Assembly: GCF_001885735.1 (NCBI RefSeq)
Contig: NZ_JXKG01000010.1
Location: 1 to 64,000 of the forward strand
Direction: 5' to 3'
Length of the DNA: 64,000 nt
Source: Enterococcus canintestini
Lineage (GTDB): Bacteria > Bacillota > Bacilli > Lactobacillales > Enterococcaceae
The position numbers and the translations under genes were made by a program. Under the pieces are notes generated by a model that was not told the origin of the DNA, ran no database searches, and was given only the letters and a program-made list of their open reading frames with translations. Each line of letters opens with the position of its first letter. Within the stretch, counting starts at the first letter, position 1. Shown here in pieces: positions 43,072-52,291 of this stretch.

Positions 43072-43382
43072 GTATCATTCTCCTATCTTAGTTGTAAATA
43101 TTTGAAAGTAAAGTAATCAAATAGATTGTTACAACCGTTTTGTTTTCTCATTATCACTTTAGCAAATTAAACGTAACCTTACTAGCTTTTTAATTTAAAA
43201 GCCAAAACCACTAATGGAAATAAAAGCGAGTAGAATTTTATATTTTGGTTGGTATTTAATTTGTTACCGTAATTTTTCTTAATAAAGGGTGAAAAAACAG
43301 GCAAGCTTACTTGAAGAAAATGTGAAGTTATTGGTCTTGCTTTACAATTTCAGTTATACTATGAGCAAGGAGTGAGACAGTT

Positions 43383-43724
43383 GTGATTTTTTTATATGTG
43401 GGTGTTATCATGCTGGTTATCGGTTTTTGTTTCTTTTTATTCCCAGCGAAAAAGCCAAATTTAATTTATGGATATCCTTCTGTTTTAGCAAAGAAAAACA
43501 GCCAAAATTGGCGCTATGCGCAAAAAGTAAATAGCTTGTTATTATTAGTAGTTGGCTTTATTTGTGCTGGAATTGGTTTTTTACTAAAAGAGACGGGAAA
43601 TACAAATTATTTTATTGCAGAAATGCTTTTAATTCCATTACCAATTATTGGTGTTTTTGCTGGAACAGAAGAATTATTACAGCGATTTGATCGCCGGCAT
43701 GCTGCAAAAGAAGCAGAAAGGTAG
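43383..43724 (+). CDS. SdpI-like small membrane protein
   Basis: 113 aa with three membrane segments. Between the first two lies PNLIYGYPSVLAKKNSQNWRYAQKV, which resembles the SdpI/YfhL signature (GYR-T-x-x-S-x-x-x-x-x-x-W-x-x-A). SdpI proteins give immunity to SDP toxin and can signal to a regulator. It starts at GTG after AAGGAG. The stop is 10 bases from a response-regulator gene, so it is in one operon with the two-component system. A promoter-like TTGGTC-18-TATACT lies at 43331-43360. Confidence 0.6.
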   Translation: MIFLYVGVIMLVIGFCFFLFPAKKPNLIYGYPSVLAKKNSQNWRYAQKVNSLLLLVVGFICAGIGFLLKETGNTNYFIAEMLLIPLPIIGVFAGTEELLQRFDRRHAAKEAER

Positions 43725-43733
43725 GGGAAAAAA

Positions 43734-44450
43734 ATGAATATTTTAATGATTGAAGATAATGAAGCTGTTTCAGAAATGATGCAGATGTTTTTTTTAAACG
43801 AAGGTTGGGAAGCAACTTTTAAGTATGATGGCCAAGAAGGTCTTGATGCATTTATGCAAGAACCAGAACATTGGGATATGATTACACTTGATTTGAATTT
43901 ACCCAGCTTAGATGGTATGGCAGTTGCACGAGAAATTCGTAAAATTTCCAAGACAGTACCAATTATCATGTTAACGGCTAGAGATTCAGAAAGTGACCAA
44001 GTTATTGGTTTAGAAATGGGAGCAGATGATTATGTCACGAAACCATTTAGTCCTTTGACATTAATTGCAAGGATGAAGGCATTGCATCGTCGGAGTGAGC
44101 TGGCTGAAAGTGTTACGACTGAAAAAGAAGATGATAATACTTTTGATATTGTTACCAAGCACTTTAAAATGAATACGAAAACTAGAGAAGCGTATTTAGA
44201 TGATACTTTAATTGATGGTTTAACACCAAAAGAATTTGATTTATTGTACACGTTAGCAAAAAAACCACGCCAAGTTTTTTCCCGTGAACAGTTATTAGAA
44301 TTAGTTTGGGACTATCAGTATTTTGGGGATGAGCGGACGGTGGATGCTCATATTAAAAAACTACGGCAAAAAATAGAAAAAGTAGGACCGCAAGTGATTC
44401 AAACTGTATGGGGTGTTGGGTATAAATTTGATGATTCTGGGGTGGCATAA
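43734..44450 (+). CDS. OmpR-family response regulator
   Basis: 238 aa. Receiver: acidic pair ED near residues 7-8, Asp53 in ITLDLNLPS, LTARDSESDQVIGLEMGADD and Lys in YVTKPFSP. DNA-binding winged helix from about 135: GLTPKEFDLLYTLA, SREQLLELVWDY and RTVDAHIKKLRQKIE. It resembles CroR/LisR-type envelope-stress regulators of Gram-positive cocci, but I cannot fix the orthologue. The stop overlaps the kinase ATG by one base (TAATG). Confidence 0.88.
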   Translation: MNILMIEDNEAVSEMMQMFFLNEGWEATFKYDGQEGLDAFMQEPEHWDMITLDLNLPSLDGMAVAREIRKISKTVPIIMLTARDSESDQVIGLEMGADDYVTKPFSPLTLIARMKALHRRSELAESVTTEKEDDNTFDIVTKHFKMNTKTREAYLDDTLIDGLTPKEFDLLYTLAKKPRQVFSREQLLELVWDYQYFGDERTVDAHIKKLRQKIEKVGPQVIQTVWGVGYKFDDSGVA

Positions 44451-45910
44451 TGCGTTACCTCTATCAGCAGTTGATGGCTTTTTGGGTCGTTATTGCCGTA
44501 ATTTTATTAATTGTTGGTATTTCTTTTACGCAATTGACCAAACAAACCATGGAAGATAATAACTATCGGCAATTATTCGGATATGCAGAATCAGTGGCAA
44601 AAACTGCACAAAATTACGCGGAACTACCAAATGCTAATGTAACGACACCAGATGATAGTCTGCATAATTCGCTGATGTTCACAGAACTTGCCCTAAACCA
44701 ACAAGATGTGAATTTTGTCTTTATTAATAAAAGTGGTAAATCCACTTATCCCAATAATGCTAACGTTCATTTTTCAATTACAGAAAGCCAGTGGAATGCT
44801 TTAAAAGCAGGTGAGCGGCAAAAAAAGACTTCCGATACGAATGTATTTGGTGAAAAAGAAGTAACTTCCTATGCTATGGTGCCTTTTAATTTGGAAGGTG
44901 AATTTTACGGGGCGCTCATTGTAACGCAACCAGCTAAAAACATTTCAGATAGTGTTAATTCTGTGACGTTGAACTTGTTTAAAGGTTTTATCATCTCTAG
45001 TGTTATTGCGCTAATTATCAGTTACTTTTATGCCAGCATGCAGGTGCGACGTATTAATCGCATGAAAAAAGCAACAAAAGAAATTGCCAATGGTAATTTC
45101 GATGTACAATTACCGGTTCATGATAAAGATGAATTTGATGAATTAGCAGATGATTTTAATAAAATGACGATCTCTCTAAAAGAATCACAAGAAGAAATTG
45201 AAAGACAAGAAGAACGGCGCAAACAATTTATGGCGGATGCTTCTCATGAAATGCGAACACCTCTAACCACCATTAACGGGTTGTTAGAAGGTTTAGAATA
45301 CAATGCGATTCCTGAAAACCAAAAAGAAAACGCTGTGCGTTTAATGAAAAATGAAACGGAACGCTTAATTCGTTTAGTAAATGAAAATCTGGACTATGAA
45401 AAAATTCGCACCAATCAAATTTCGATTGTAGTTAAAAAATTCAATGGAACAGAAGCCCTACAAAATGTTTTAACACAGCTTGAGAAAAAAGCAGAAGCGG
45501 CGGGGGATACATTACATTTTGACGTTACTGAACCGATTGATGTATATGCTGATTACGATCGGTTTGTCCAAATTGTGGTCAATATTATTCAAAATGCGAT
45601 TCAGTTTACCCAAAATGGTGATATTTATATCAATTTGAAAAAAGGCTATTTGGAAACAATCGTTGAAATCAGTGATACAGGCATTGGCATGACAGAAGAA
45701 CAACAACGTAATATTTGGGATCGTTATTACAAAGCGGATCCTTCCAGAAAAAATCGTAAATTTGGTGAGTCGGGTCTTGGTCTACCAATTGTCCAACAAT
45801 TGGTTCGTTTACACAAAGGAAGCATTAAAGTAGATAGTAAATTAAACGAAGGAACTAAGTTTACGATAACTTTTCCCGATGTTGAAATCCCTGATGAAAC
45901 AAACGAGTAA
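44450..45910 (+). CDS. sensor histidine kinase with HAMP domain
   Basis: 486 aa. Membrane segment at about 9-28, an extracytoplasmic sensor of about 145 residues, second segment at about 177-197, HAMP domain (about 198-250, QVRRINRMKKATKEIANGNF), coiled coil, then H-box FMADASHEMRTPLTTING with His266, N box NIIQNAIQFTQNG, DTGIGM and GESGLGLPIVQQL. Co-operon with the regulator and the SdpI-like protein. The signal is unknown; cell-envelope stress is a plausible inference. Confidence 0.88.
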   Translation: MRYLYQQLMAFWVVIAVILLIVGISFTQLTKQTMEDNNYRQLFGYAESVAKTAQNYAELPNANVTTPDDSLHNSLMFTELALNQQDVNFVFINKSGKSTYPNNANVHFSITESQWNALKAGERQKKTSDTNVFGEKEVTSYAMVPFNLEGEFYGALIVTQPAKNISDSVNSVTLNLFKGFIISSVIALIISYFYASMQVRRINRMKKATKEIANGNFDVQLPVHDKDEFDELADDFNKMTISLKESQEEIERQEERRKQFMADASHEMRTPLTTINGLLEGLEYNAIPENQKENAVRLMKNETERLIRLVNENLDYEKIRTNQISIVVKKFNGTEALQNVLTQLEKKAEAAGDTLHFDVTEPIDVYADYDRFVQIVVNIIQNAIQFTQNGDIYINLKKGYLETIVEISDTGIGMTEEQQRNIWDRYYKADPSRKNRKFGESGLGLPIVQQLVRLHKGSIKVDSKLNEGTKFTITFPDVEIPDETNE

Positions 45911-45950
45911 ATATGGGAATAGTAGTGGTAATTGTATTACTGCGCTAGTT

Positions 45951-45989
45951 AAAAAACCGGCTACACTTTTTAAGTGTAGCCGGTTTTTT
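45951..45989. terminator. terminator of the two-component operon
   Basis: AAAAAACCGGCTACACTT / AAGTGTAGCCGGTTTTTT, 18 bp perfect with a tight TTT loop. Confidence 0.92.
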
Positions 45990-46035
45990 AGTAAGGATTG
46001 CTTTTGAAATAACTACTTTTTTAGTTTTGCTAAAA

Positions 46036-46524
46036 TTATAAATCAACTTGTTTTAAGTTATCAACTAATGTTTCATCCGTAGTTAAAAGATAAATTACTA
46101 AGTCTTCTTTTTCAATTAGATCTCGAAACAGGCTAAAGAGTTGCTGGCGTTCGGGGATGGTTAAGGCCGTAATGATATCTTCTAAACAAATAATCTTATT
46201 TTCAGCTAGCAAAGCGCGAAAAATCTGCAATTGAATCATTTCTACTTGCGTTAAACTTTCCGGTTCTTTATTTAAAAGAACATCGCTTACTTGTAACTCT
46301 TTCGCCAGTGGCAGTTCAGTAATTTTTTGCTTATAAAATTTATTGGGAAAACCCATTAAAAGATTTTCGGTTAGTGAAAGATAAGGAATAAAATCAGGAG
46401 TGAGACTAATTTTTCCTACATCTGCGGTGAGACGTTGTAATTCTCGTTGGAAATTTTGTTGTGCTTGAGCTAATGTTTCCCCGTAAAAAATTTTAAAATG
46501 CTGTTGTGAGCTGATTTTTTCCAT
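46036..46524 (-). CDS. degenerate ABC ATPase-like protein lacking Walker A
   Basis: 162 aa. The C-terminal half follows an ABC ATPase: Q-loop-region-like LSLTENLLMGFPNKFYKQ near 50, LLNKEPESLTQVEMIQLQIFRALL in signature position (LTQVE instead of LSGGQ), Walker B-like IICLEDI near 110 and IYLLTTD where the H-loop should be. The P-loop is missing, and the 84-base gap upstream does not encode one. It probably cannot hydrolyse ATP by itself. AGAGGAAG precedes the ATG, so the gene looks translated rather than decayed. It follows an FtsX-like permease gene. Confidence 0.55.
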   Translation of the reverse strand: MEKISSQQHFKIFYGETLAQAQQNFQRELQRLTADVGKISLTPDFIPYLSLTENLLMGFPNKFYKQKITELPLAKELQVSDVLLNKEPESLTQVEMIQLQIFRALLAENKIICLEDIITALTIPERQQLFSLFRDLIEKEDLVIYLLTTDETLVDNLKQVDL

Positions 46525-46608
46525 GAAATCACTTCCTCTAACTTAAATATTTACGTCGTACAAAGTCAAATCAAAACGTTAAATTCTGCAATAGAAAATT
46601 GCGCTACT

Positions 46609-47334
46609 TTAATGCTTTCTAAAAAAGCGGATTTTACTTCCTAAGATAGCTAATGGTAACCCGACAGCAAAGTTAACTAACAATAAGCCGACTGTCTGTC
46701 CAATTGTGGTAGTCAAAACATTCAGCCAATCACGGCTACTTATAAAAACAGATTGGATTAAAAGGGGATAGTTTTTGGGTAAACGAATACCAAATTGGGT
46801 GCCATTATTTAAATTTGTTAAGTCATTTGTTCGAATCATTTGTGCGGTTTGCGTATGGATTGTTTCACAAATTCGTTGGATGAAGGGTTGAAAAACCAAG
46901 GTAAGACACGTAATGACGCCTACCACCAACAGTGCAGGTAAAACAAATTCATATATAATTTGTAGGGCCACGTTAAAATATGAACGTCCGGAAGCAAAAA
47001 ATGTTTGTAATTCTTTTTGGCGCCGGTTAAAAGAATAGCTTGCAAAAAAGAACGTCAAAACAGTCAACGCGACTAAAAAAACAAGTGTAAAAGATAAATA
47101 AATATTTTTCATTTGGCTAAAGAAAAATTGTAAAGCATTATCCCAATTTTTATCTTCATTTAGTGGGTTATTTGTGAGCATATCTTGTAAGCTGTGGTAA
47201 ACAACTTGAGCTGAATTAATTAAACACAATGTAAAAAATATACCAACAGTCATCACGACTAATGCAATAAAATAGGGAAGATATATTTTTTTATGGTAGT
47301 GTAGACTGGCAACTGCATAATGGACTGTCCGCAT
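46609..47334 (-). CDS. FtsX-like ABC permease subunit
   Basis: 241 aa from the ATG after GAGGTG; the frame opens 21 codons earlier without a site. Membrane segment at about 20-42, an extracytoplasmic loop of about 55 residues, then three segments (about 78-102, 125-150, 200-228). This is the MacB/FtsX four-helix layout in which the loop senses or gates rather than transports. Basic SFNRRQKELQTFFASGRS after the second helix is the coupling-helix region. Its only visible partner is the Walker-A-less protein downstream. Confidence 0.65.
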   Translation of the reverse strand: MRTVHYAVASLHYHKKIYLPYFIALVVMTVGIFFTLCLINSAQVVYHSLQDMLTNNPLNEDKNWDNALQFFFSQMKNIYLSFTLVFLVALTVLTFFFASYSFNRRQKELQTFFASGRSYFNVALQIIYEFVLPALLVVGVITCLTLVFQPFIQRICETIHTQTAQMIRTNDLTNLNNGTQFGIRLPKNYPLLIQSVFISSRDWLNVLTTTIGQTVGLLLVNFAVGLPLAILGSKIRFFRKH

Positions 47335-47399
47335 CTTTTTCACCTCATAGAAATTATACGTGGTGAGTTTGAACAAAGTATGAAGTTGTTTTTGCAAAA

Positions 47400-47438
47400 A
47401 AAAGAAGTTCCGGTTAAAAAACCGAAACTTCTTTTTTT
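47400..47438 (-). terminator. terminator of ltaS
   Basis: AAAGAAGTT(T/C)CGGTT pairs with its complement around a short A/T loop, followed on both strands by T-rich sequence. Confidence 0.8.
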
Positions 47439-49548
47439 ATTTATGACCTTCTGCTTCGTATTGCTTGTAGGTCTTTGTTTGGTATAAATCTTGCGTTGAT
47501 TTATCGCCATGTTCAGAATAAACGCTGGTCGATTTATTTCCAAGTTTACTTTCTTGTTTTCCTAATTGATCCAAAGCATTCTTATAATTGAATTTTTCTG
47601 GATCGAGTTCTTTTAAATTACTGCCGGTGTAAAAGCGTAACAAGTCTCCATTATTAATTTGATCTGAAGTAGCAAGCTGTTTGCTGACTTCTTCTTTCCA
47701 TTTGGTTACTTGGTTTTTTAACTTTTCATCTGGAGCGGTAATTGCTTGACCGGTCGCGTTATCGTACAATGTGCCACCGTAGTAGGTGTATTTATCTGTT
47801 ACAAAATCACCGTCACGGAATGACACTAGTTGTTCATGTTGTTTTGAGAATAAATCTTGACCAAGTTGAATGTAGTTTTTAGTATCAACACCCAATAAGT
47901 GTAATAAAGTTGGCAAGGCATCAACTTGACCACCATAAGTATGGTTAATGCCACCTTTTGATTGACCTGGAATATGAATCATATAAGGAACGCGTTGCAT
48001 TTGTGCATCATCATAACCAGTCCAAGTTTCTTTGTCTTTGCCTAAAAGTTCAGCTAAGTTTTTATTTCGTGAAGTGGAAATACCATAATGGTCACCGTAT
48101 AAAACAATCACGGAGTTATCATATAAACCGCTAGCTTTTAAATAGTTAAAGAATTCTTCTACCGCACGATCCAAGTAGTTAGCAGTGGCAAAATAGCCAT
48201 TGATTGTTTCATCATTTGTGTTTGCCATTGGAAAACCAGCTTCATCATTTGTAAATTGTGAATAAGGGAAGTGGTTTGAAACTGCGATAAACTTAGTATA
48301 AAACGGCTGTTGTAACTGTTCTAGATATTTTACAGATTGTTCAAAGAATGGTTTATCATGTAAGCCATATTGGAATGAATTACTATCATTGACATCGTAA
48401 TAAGAAGCATCGAAGAAGTTTTGATAACCCCAACGTTTATAAGTTTCATTACGATTCCAAAAAGTTCCGGCATTTCCGTGGAAAACAGCACTAGAGTAAC
48501 CTTGTGTTTGATTTAAGATATTTGGCGCAGATTGGAATGTGTTTTTACCACCTAATTGTGTCATCAAAGCGCCTTGGTTTAAACCAAATAATGAATTATC
48601 CATTAATGTTTCAGCATCGGATGTTTTCCCAGCTTTTACTTGATGGAAGAAATTGTCAAAACTAAAGGTACTCTTACTATGATAGAGGCTATTGATAAAT
48701 GGCATAACTTCATGTTCTTTACCTTCAGCGTCTTTTAATTTGTAATCGATTAAAAATTGTTGCGTACTCTCCAAGTGAATATAAATGACGTTTTTACCTT
48801 TTGCCATGCCAAAATAATCACTATTAGGTGCGGCATAATGGCTTTTCACATAGTTTTCGGCTTCTTTCATATCATTAGCACTGGCTTGTGCTCTTACTTG
48901 TGAAGCTTGGTAGGTTTGAATGCCATCATAAACGGTAAATGCGTTAATTCCGAGATATTTTACTAAATAATCACGAGAAAAAGTTCGCGTTAATAATTCA
49001 GGCCGATCCACTTCAGCTAAGAATAAATTACCAGAGAAGATCATGACAGATAATGTCGAGATGGCAAATGCCATTCTAGCACGTACGGGTCTTTGGTCCA
49101 TTTTTATCTTTTTGGTGAACAGTAACGCTACAATCACGACGATATCCACAAAGTAAAGTAAATCATAAGGACGGAATAAGCGGATGGCACTTTCACCTAG
49201 TCCACTTGCGACTTTGCCGGCCCCTAGCATTGTATTAATGGTAATAAAATCGGTGAATTCCCGATAGTAAGAGACGTTAGAAAAAAGAAGTAACGACATC
49301 AAAAAGTAAATTACCATCATGGTGATATAAGAAGCTTTGGTGCGCCTTACGTATAATGCAATTGACAACAAGAATAAAGTTGTCGCAATTGGATTAATAA
49401 ATAAAATTAAGTATTGACGCATACTTTCAATGCCTAAGTTGAAATCAACAAAGTAGGCAAAAATGTTTTTGGCCCAAAAAAGAACGGCTAATAATGCAAA
49501 GAAGCCCAGCCGTTTATTTAAGAAAGCGGGAGTTTTAATATTTTTCAC
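47437..49548 (-). CDS. ltaS: lipoteichoic acid synthase LtaS
   Basis: 703 aa from a GTG (MKNIKTPAF), 7-8 bases after AAGGAAGGA; the frame is open 21 codons further. Five N-terminal membrane helices (to about residue 190), a possible cleavage site (AQASA), then an extracellular sulfatase-fold domain. IYIHLESTQQF carries the first metal Glu, KAGKTSDAETLMDNSLFG the catalytic Thr, and YGDHYGIS the Asp/His metal ligands. It polymerises glycerol phosphate from phosphatidylglycerol onto the LTA anchor. Confidence 0.95.
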   Translation of the reverse strand: MKNIKTPAFLNKRLGFFALLAVLFWAKNIFAYFVDFNLGIESMRQYLILFINPIATTLFLLSIALYVRRTKASYITMMVIYFLMSLLLFSNVSYYREFTDFITINTMLGAGKVASGLGESAIRLFRPYDLLYFVDIVVIVALLFTKKIKMDQRPVRARMAFAISTLSVMIFSGNLFLAEVDRPELLTRTFSRDYLVKYLGINAFTVYDGIQTYQASQVRAQASANDMKEAENYVKSHYAAPNSDYFGMAKGKNVIYIHLESTQQFLIDYKLKDAEGKEHEVMPFINSLYHSKSTFSFDNFFHQVKAGKTSDAETLMDNSLFGLNQGALMTQLGGKNTFQSAPNILNQTQGYSSAVFHGNAGTFWNRNETYKRWGYQNFFDASYYDVNDSNSFQYGLHDKPFFEQSVKYLEQLQQPFYTKFIAVSNHFPYSQFTNDEAGFPMANTNDETINGYFATANYLDRAVEEFFNYLKASGLYDNSVIVLYGDHYGISTSRNKNLAELLGKDKETWTGYDDAQMQRVPYMIHIPGQSKGGINHTYGGQVDALPTLLHLLGVDTKNYIQLGQDLFSKQHEQLVSFRDGDFVTDKYTYYGGTLYDNATGQAITAPDEKLKNQVTKWKEEVSKQLATSDQINNGDLLRFYTGSNLKELDPEKFNYKNALDQLGKQESKLGNKSTSVYSEHGDKSTQDLYQTKTYKQYEAEGHK

Positions 49549-49756
49549 TGTTTTATCCTTCCTTTTCCAAGTCTGCTTTTGCAAGCTTAATGAAAAAATG
49601 AAAATATACACTGTTTACATTTTACTAATCACCGTTTTTTATGTCAATTGAAATTGCGGGCGGGCTAATTAATTAAGTAATTCTTTAACTTCAGAAAGCA
49701 CAGACAAATACTGTTATTTTTGCTATACTTTTTTTGAAAGAAGAGCAGGTGAAAGT

Positions 49757-50926
49757 ATGAAAATTCAAATGAATAAATTTGGTGTAAAAAAAATGCGCCA
49801 ATCAAATCCGTTAGTCCAATTAGAAGATATCGCAACCAAATTAGAGCATGGGACAGGTTGGGTTGATTTTGTCGATCAAAAAGGTAATTTTTTAGCTAAA
49901 GGTTATTTAGGTAAACAAAACAAAGGAATCGGTTGGGTTCTTTCTTGGCAAGATGAAACAATTGATCAAAGCTTTTACGCCCGTGCCTTTGCTAAGGCAA
50001 AAGCCCTGCGACAAGCATTTTTTAACGATGAGGCTACAAATGCCTTTCGCCTTTTTAATGGGGAGGGTGATGGTATTGGTGGAATTACGATTGAATGGTA
50101 TAACCAATATGCTGTTTTTTCTTGGTACAATCAAACCTTGTTTGAAAAAAAGGATCAGATAATTGCTGCTTTTAAAGAAATTTTTCCCGAAGTTTTAGGC
50201 GCCTATGAAAAAATCCGTTTTACAAGTGATTTACCGGAATCTGACCATTTATACGGACAAAAAGCACCGGAACCATTACTTGTAAAAGAAAACTTTGTTA
50301 ATTTTGCTACGTATTTAAATGAAGGGTTAATGACGGGCATCTTTTTAGACCAACGTGCTGTGCGTGGTCTTTTAGTTGATGGTCTGGCAGCAGGAAAAAC
50401 AGTCTTAAATATGTTTAGTTATACAGGAGCTTTTTCAGTAGCTGCGGCAATGGGAGGTGCTAGTAGTACTACTAGCGTTGATTTAGCCAAGCGTAGCCTA
50501 GGGAAAACTCGTGAACAATTTGAAGTCAATGGTTTAGATGTTGCGGCCCAAAAAATACACGTGATGGATGTTTTTAATTATTTCTCGTATGCTTTAAAAA
50601 AGAACTTGAAATACGATGTAATCATTTTGGATCCACCGAGCTTTGCCCGTAATAAAAAACAAGTTTTTAAAGTGAAAAATAATTATGGTCAGCTGATTGC
50701 AGCAAGTCTGCCTATTTTAAATAATGAAGGAATTATTATCGCATCGGCTAACACGGCAAATGTAACTTTGGAAAAATTTCAACAGATGATTGAAAAAGAG
50801 TTTATAACAGCAAAAGTGGACTACCAACTATTAGATACAAAACGTCTGCCTGCTGATTTTCAGGTTAATCCGGCTTTTAAAGAGGGGAATTACTTAAAAG
50901 TTTTAATTTATCGTGTACAACAATAG
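49757..50926 (+). CDS. class I SAM-dependent rRNA methyltransferase, RlmI type
   Basis: 389 aa. N-terminal PUA-like domain (GTGWVDFVDQKGNFLAKGYL near residue 35), then the RlmI-specific DGIGGITIEWYNQYAVFSWY. The Rossmann methyltransferase part has TGIFLDQRAVRG, VLNMFSYTGAFSVAAAMGGA near 216 and the catalytic-region motif ILDPPSFAR near 290. It would methylate C5 of a cytidine in 23S rRNA; the exact position cannot be told from sequence. CAGGTG precedes the ATG. Confidence 0.88.
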   Translation: MKIQMNKFGVKKMRQSNPLVQLEDIATKLEHGTGWVDFVDQKGNFLAKGYLGKQNKGIGWVLSWQDETIDQSFYARAFAKAKALRQAFFNDEATNAFRLFNGEGDGIGGITIEWYNQYAVFSWYNQTLFEKKDQIIAAFKEIFPEVLGAYEKIRFTSDLPESDHLYGQKAPEPLLVKENFVNFATYLNEGLMTGIFLDQRAVRGLLVDGLAAGKTVLNMFSYTGAFSVAAAMGGASSTTSVDLAKRSLGKTREQFEVNGLDVAAQKIHVMDVFNYFSYALKKNLKYDVIILDPPSFARNKKQVFKVKNNYGQLIAASLPILNNEGIIIASANTANVTLEKFQQMIEKEFITAKVDYQLLDTKRLPADFQVNPAFKEGNYLKVLIYRVQQ

Positions 50927-50973
50927 TTAGTAAATAAGAAAATCAACTCGGAAGGTAAAAGGGGCAAGAGATA

Positions 50974-51729
50974 ATGCAAATTACGATAAAAGATGTAGTT
51001 TTTGGTAAAGGTACACCTAAAATTTGTGTGCCACTGATAGGACAAGATAGTCAAACACTTTTAGCACAGGCCCAAGTTGCGGCTGCTTCAGTCTGTGATG
51101 TTGTCGAATGGCGGGTAGATTATTTTGCGGATTTTGCAAATGAAAGTGCCGTTTTAGAAGTTTTATCCCATTTACGAACGGTACTAAAAGAAAAGATTTT
51201 ATTGTTTACTTTTCGGACTGAAAAAGAAGGGGGCGAAGCAGATTTATCTTTACGAGACTATCAAAGTTTATATGTAGCAGTGGCTGAAAGTGGCTTAGTT
51301 GATATTGTCGATGTAGAGTTAGAAAGAGCAGAATTTTTAGGGCGCGGCTTTTTAAATCAGTTAAAAAAACAACGTGCTGCTTTACTTTTAAGTAGTCATA
51401 ACTTTGATAAAACACCTGCAGATGGTGAGCTGGTAATGAAACTTGGGGTGATGCGTCAATTTGAAGCAGACTTTGGTAAAATTGCTGTTATGCCGCATTC
51501 ATTAAAAGATGTTTTACGGGTGATGGGCTTATCACAAAAAATGCAAGGATTAGCTAGTGTTCCTTTAATACTGATTGCTATGGGTGATTTAGGTAAGGTT
51601 ACGCGGGTAGCTGGGGAGTTGATGGGGTCTGTGATGACATTTGCGGCTTTAGAAGAAAGTTCTGCCCCAGGTCAAATTGACATTACAGAAATGCCGAAAA
51701 TCTTAGCGGCTTTGTCCTTAGAGGAGTGA
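50974..51729 (+). CDS. aroD: type I 3-dehydroquinate dehydratase
   Basis: 251 aa. EWRVDYF near residue 46, LLSSHNFDKTP with the catalytic His near 140 and FGKIAVMPHSLKDVL with the Schiff-base Lys near 168, then PGQIDI at the end. Third step of the shikimate pathway. The other aro genes are not adjacent. The ybaK/ebsC start is six bases after its stop. Confidence 0.95.
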   Translation: MQITIKDVVFGKGTPKICVPLIGQDSQTLLAQAQVAAASVCDVVEWRVDYFADFANESAVLEVLSHLRTVLKEKILLFTFRTEKEGGEADLSLRDYQSLYVAVAESGLVDIVDVELERAEFLGRGFLNQLKKQRAALLLSSHNFDKTPADGELVMKLGVMRQFEADFGKIAVMPHSLKDVLRVMGLSQKMQGLASVPLILIAMGDLGKVTRVAGELMGSVMTFAALEESSAPGQIDITEMPKILAALSLEE

Positions 51730-51735
51730 TTTTTC

Positions 51736-52221
51736 GTGGCAAAAAAGAAAATTGTTAAAACCAATGCAATTCGGCTAGTGGAACAAAAAAAGATTTCTTA
51801 CAAAGAATATGCCTATGAGTGGCAAGAAAATCATTTAGGTGCCGATGAGGTTGCCGCTAAATTAGGTCAAAATCCCGCCCAAGTTTTTAAAACACTTGTG
51901 GCCGTGGGGAATAAAACTGGCGTTATTGTCGCTGTTATTCCTGGTAATCACGAGTTAGATTTGAAAAAATTAGCACAACTCAGTGGCAATAAGAAAGTCG
52001 AAATGCTCCATTTAAAAGATTTGGAACAAACAACTGGTTATATTCGCGGTGGATGTTCACCAATTGGCATGAAAAAATTATTTCCTACTTTTATTGATGA
52101 ATCTGCTAGTGATTTTGCTACCATCATCATTTCTGCAGGTAAACGGGGGTTGCAACTGGAAATTGCCCCAAGTGATCTGGCTTTTTTAGTCAATGGAAAA
52201 TTCGGTGCATTAACAGAATAA
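51736..52221 (+). CDS. ybaK: Cys-tRNA(Pro)/Cys-tRNA(Cys) deacylase YbaK/EbsC
   Basis: 161 aa, GTG start after AGGAGTG. KTNAIRLVEQKKISYKEYAY at the N-terminus, VFKTLVAVGNKTG near residue 52 and the conserved GYIRGGCSPIGMKK near 100 are YbaK/EbsC signatures. It hydrolyses Cys mischarged on tRNA(Pro). Enterococcal homologues are named ebsC. Overlapping transcription unit with aroD. Confidence 0.92.
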   Translation: MAKKKIVKTNAIRLVEQKKISYKEYAYEWQENHLGADEVAAKLGQNPAQVFKTLVAVGNKTGVIVAVIPGNHELDLKKLAQLSGNKKVEMLHLKDLEQTTGYIRGGCSPIGMKKLFPTFIDESASDFATIIISAGKRGLQLEIAPSDLAFLVNGKFGALTE

Positions 52222-52270
52222 AAAAGTGCTGTCCTTTGCCATTTTTAGGGTAAAGGATAGCACTTTTTTT
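52222..52270. terminator. terminator of aroD-ybaK
   Basis: AAAAGTGCTGTCCTTT pairs with AAAGGATAGCACTTTT around a 16-base apex, then a T-run. Confidence 0.85.
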
Positions 52271-52291
52271 GATAAGAGAGTAGCTCAATTT

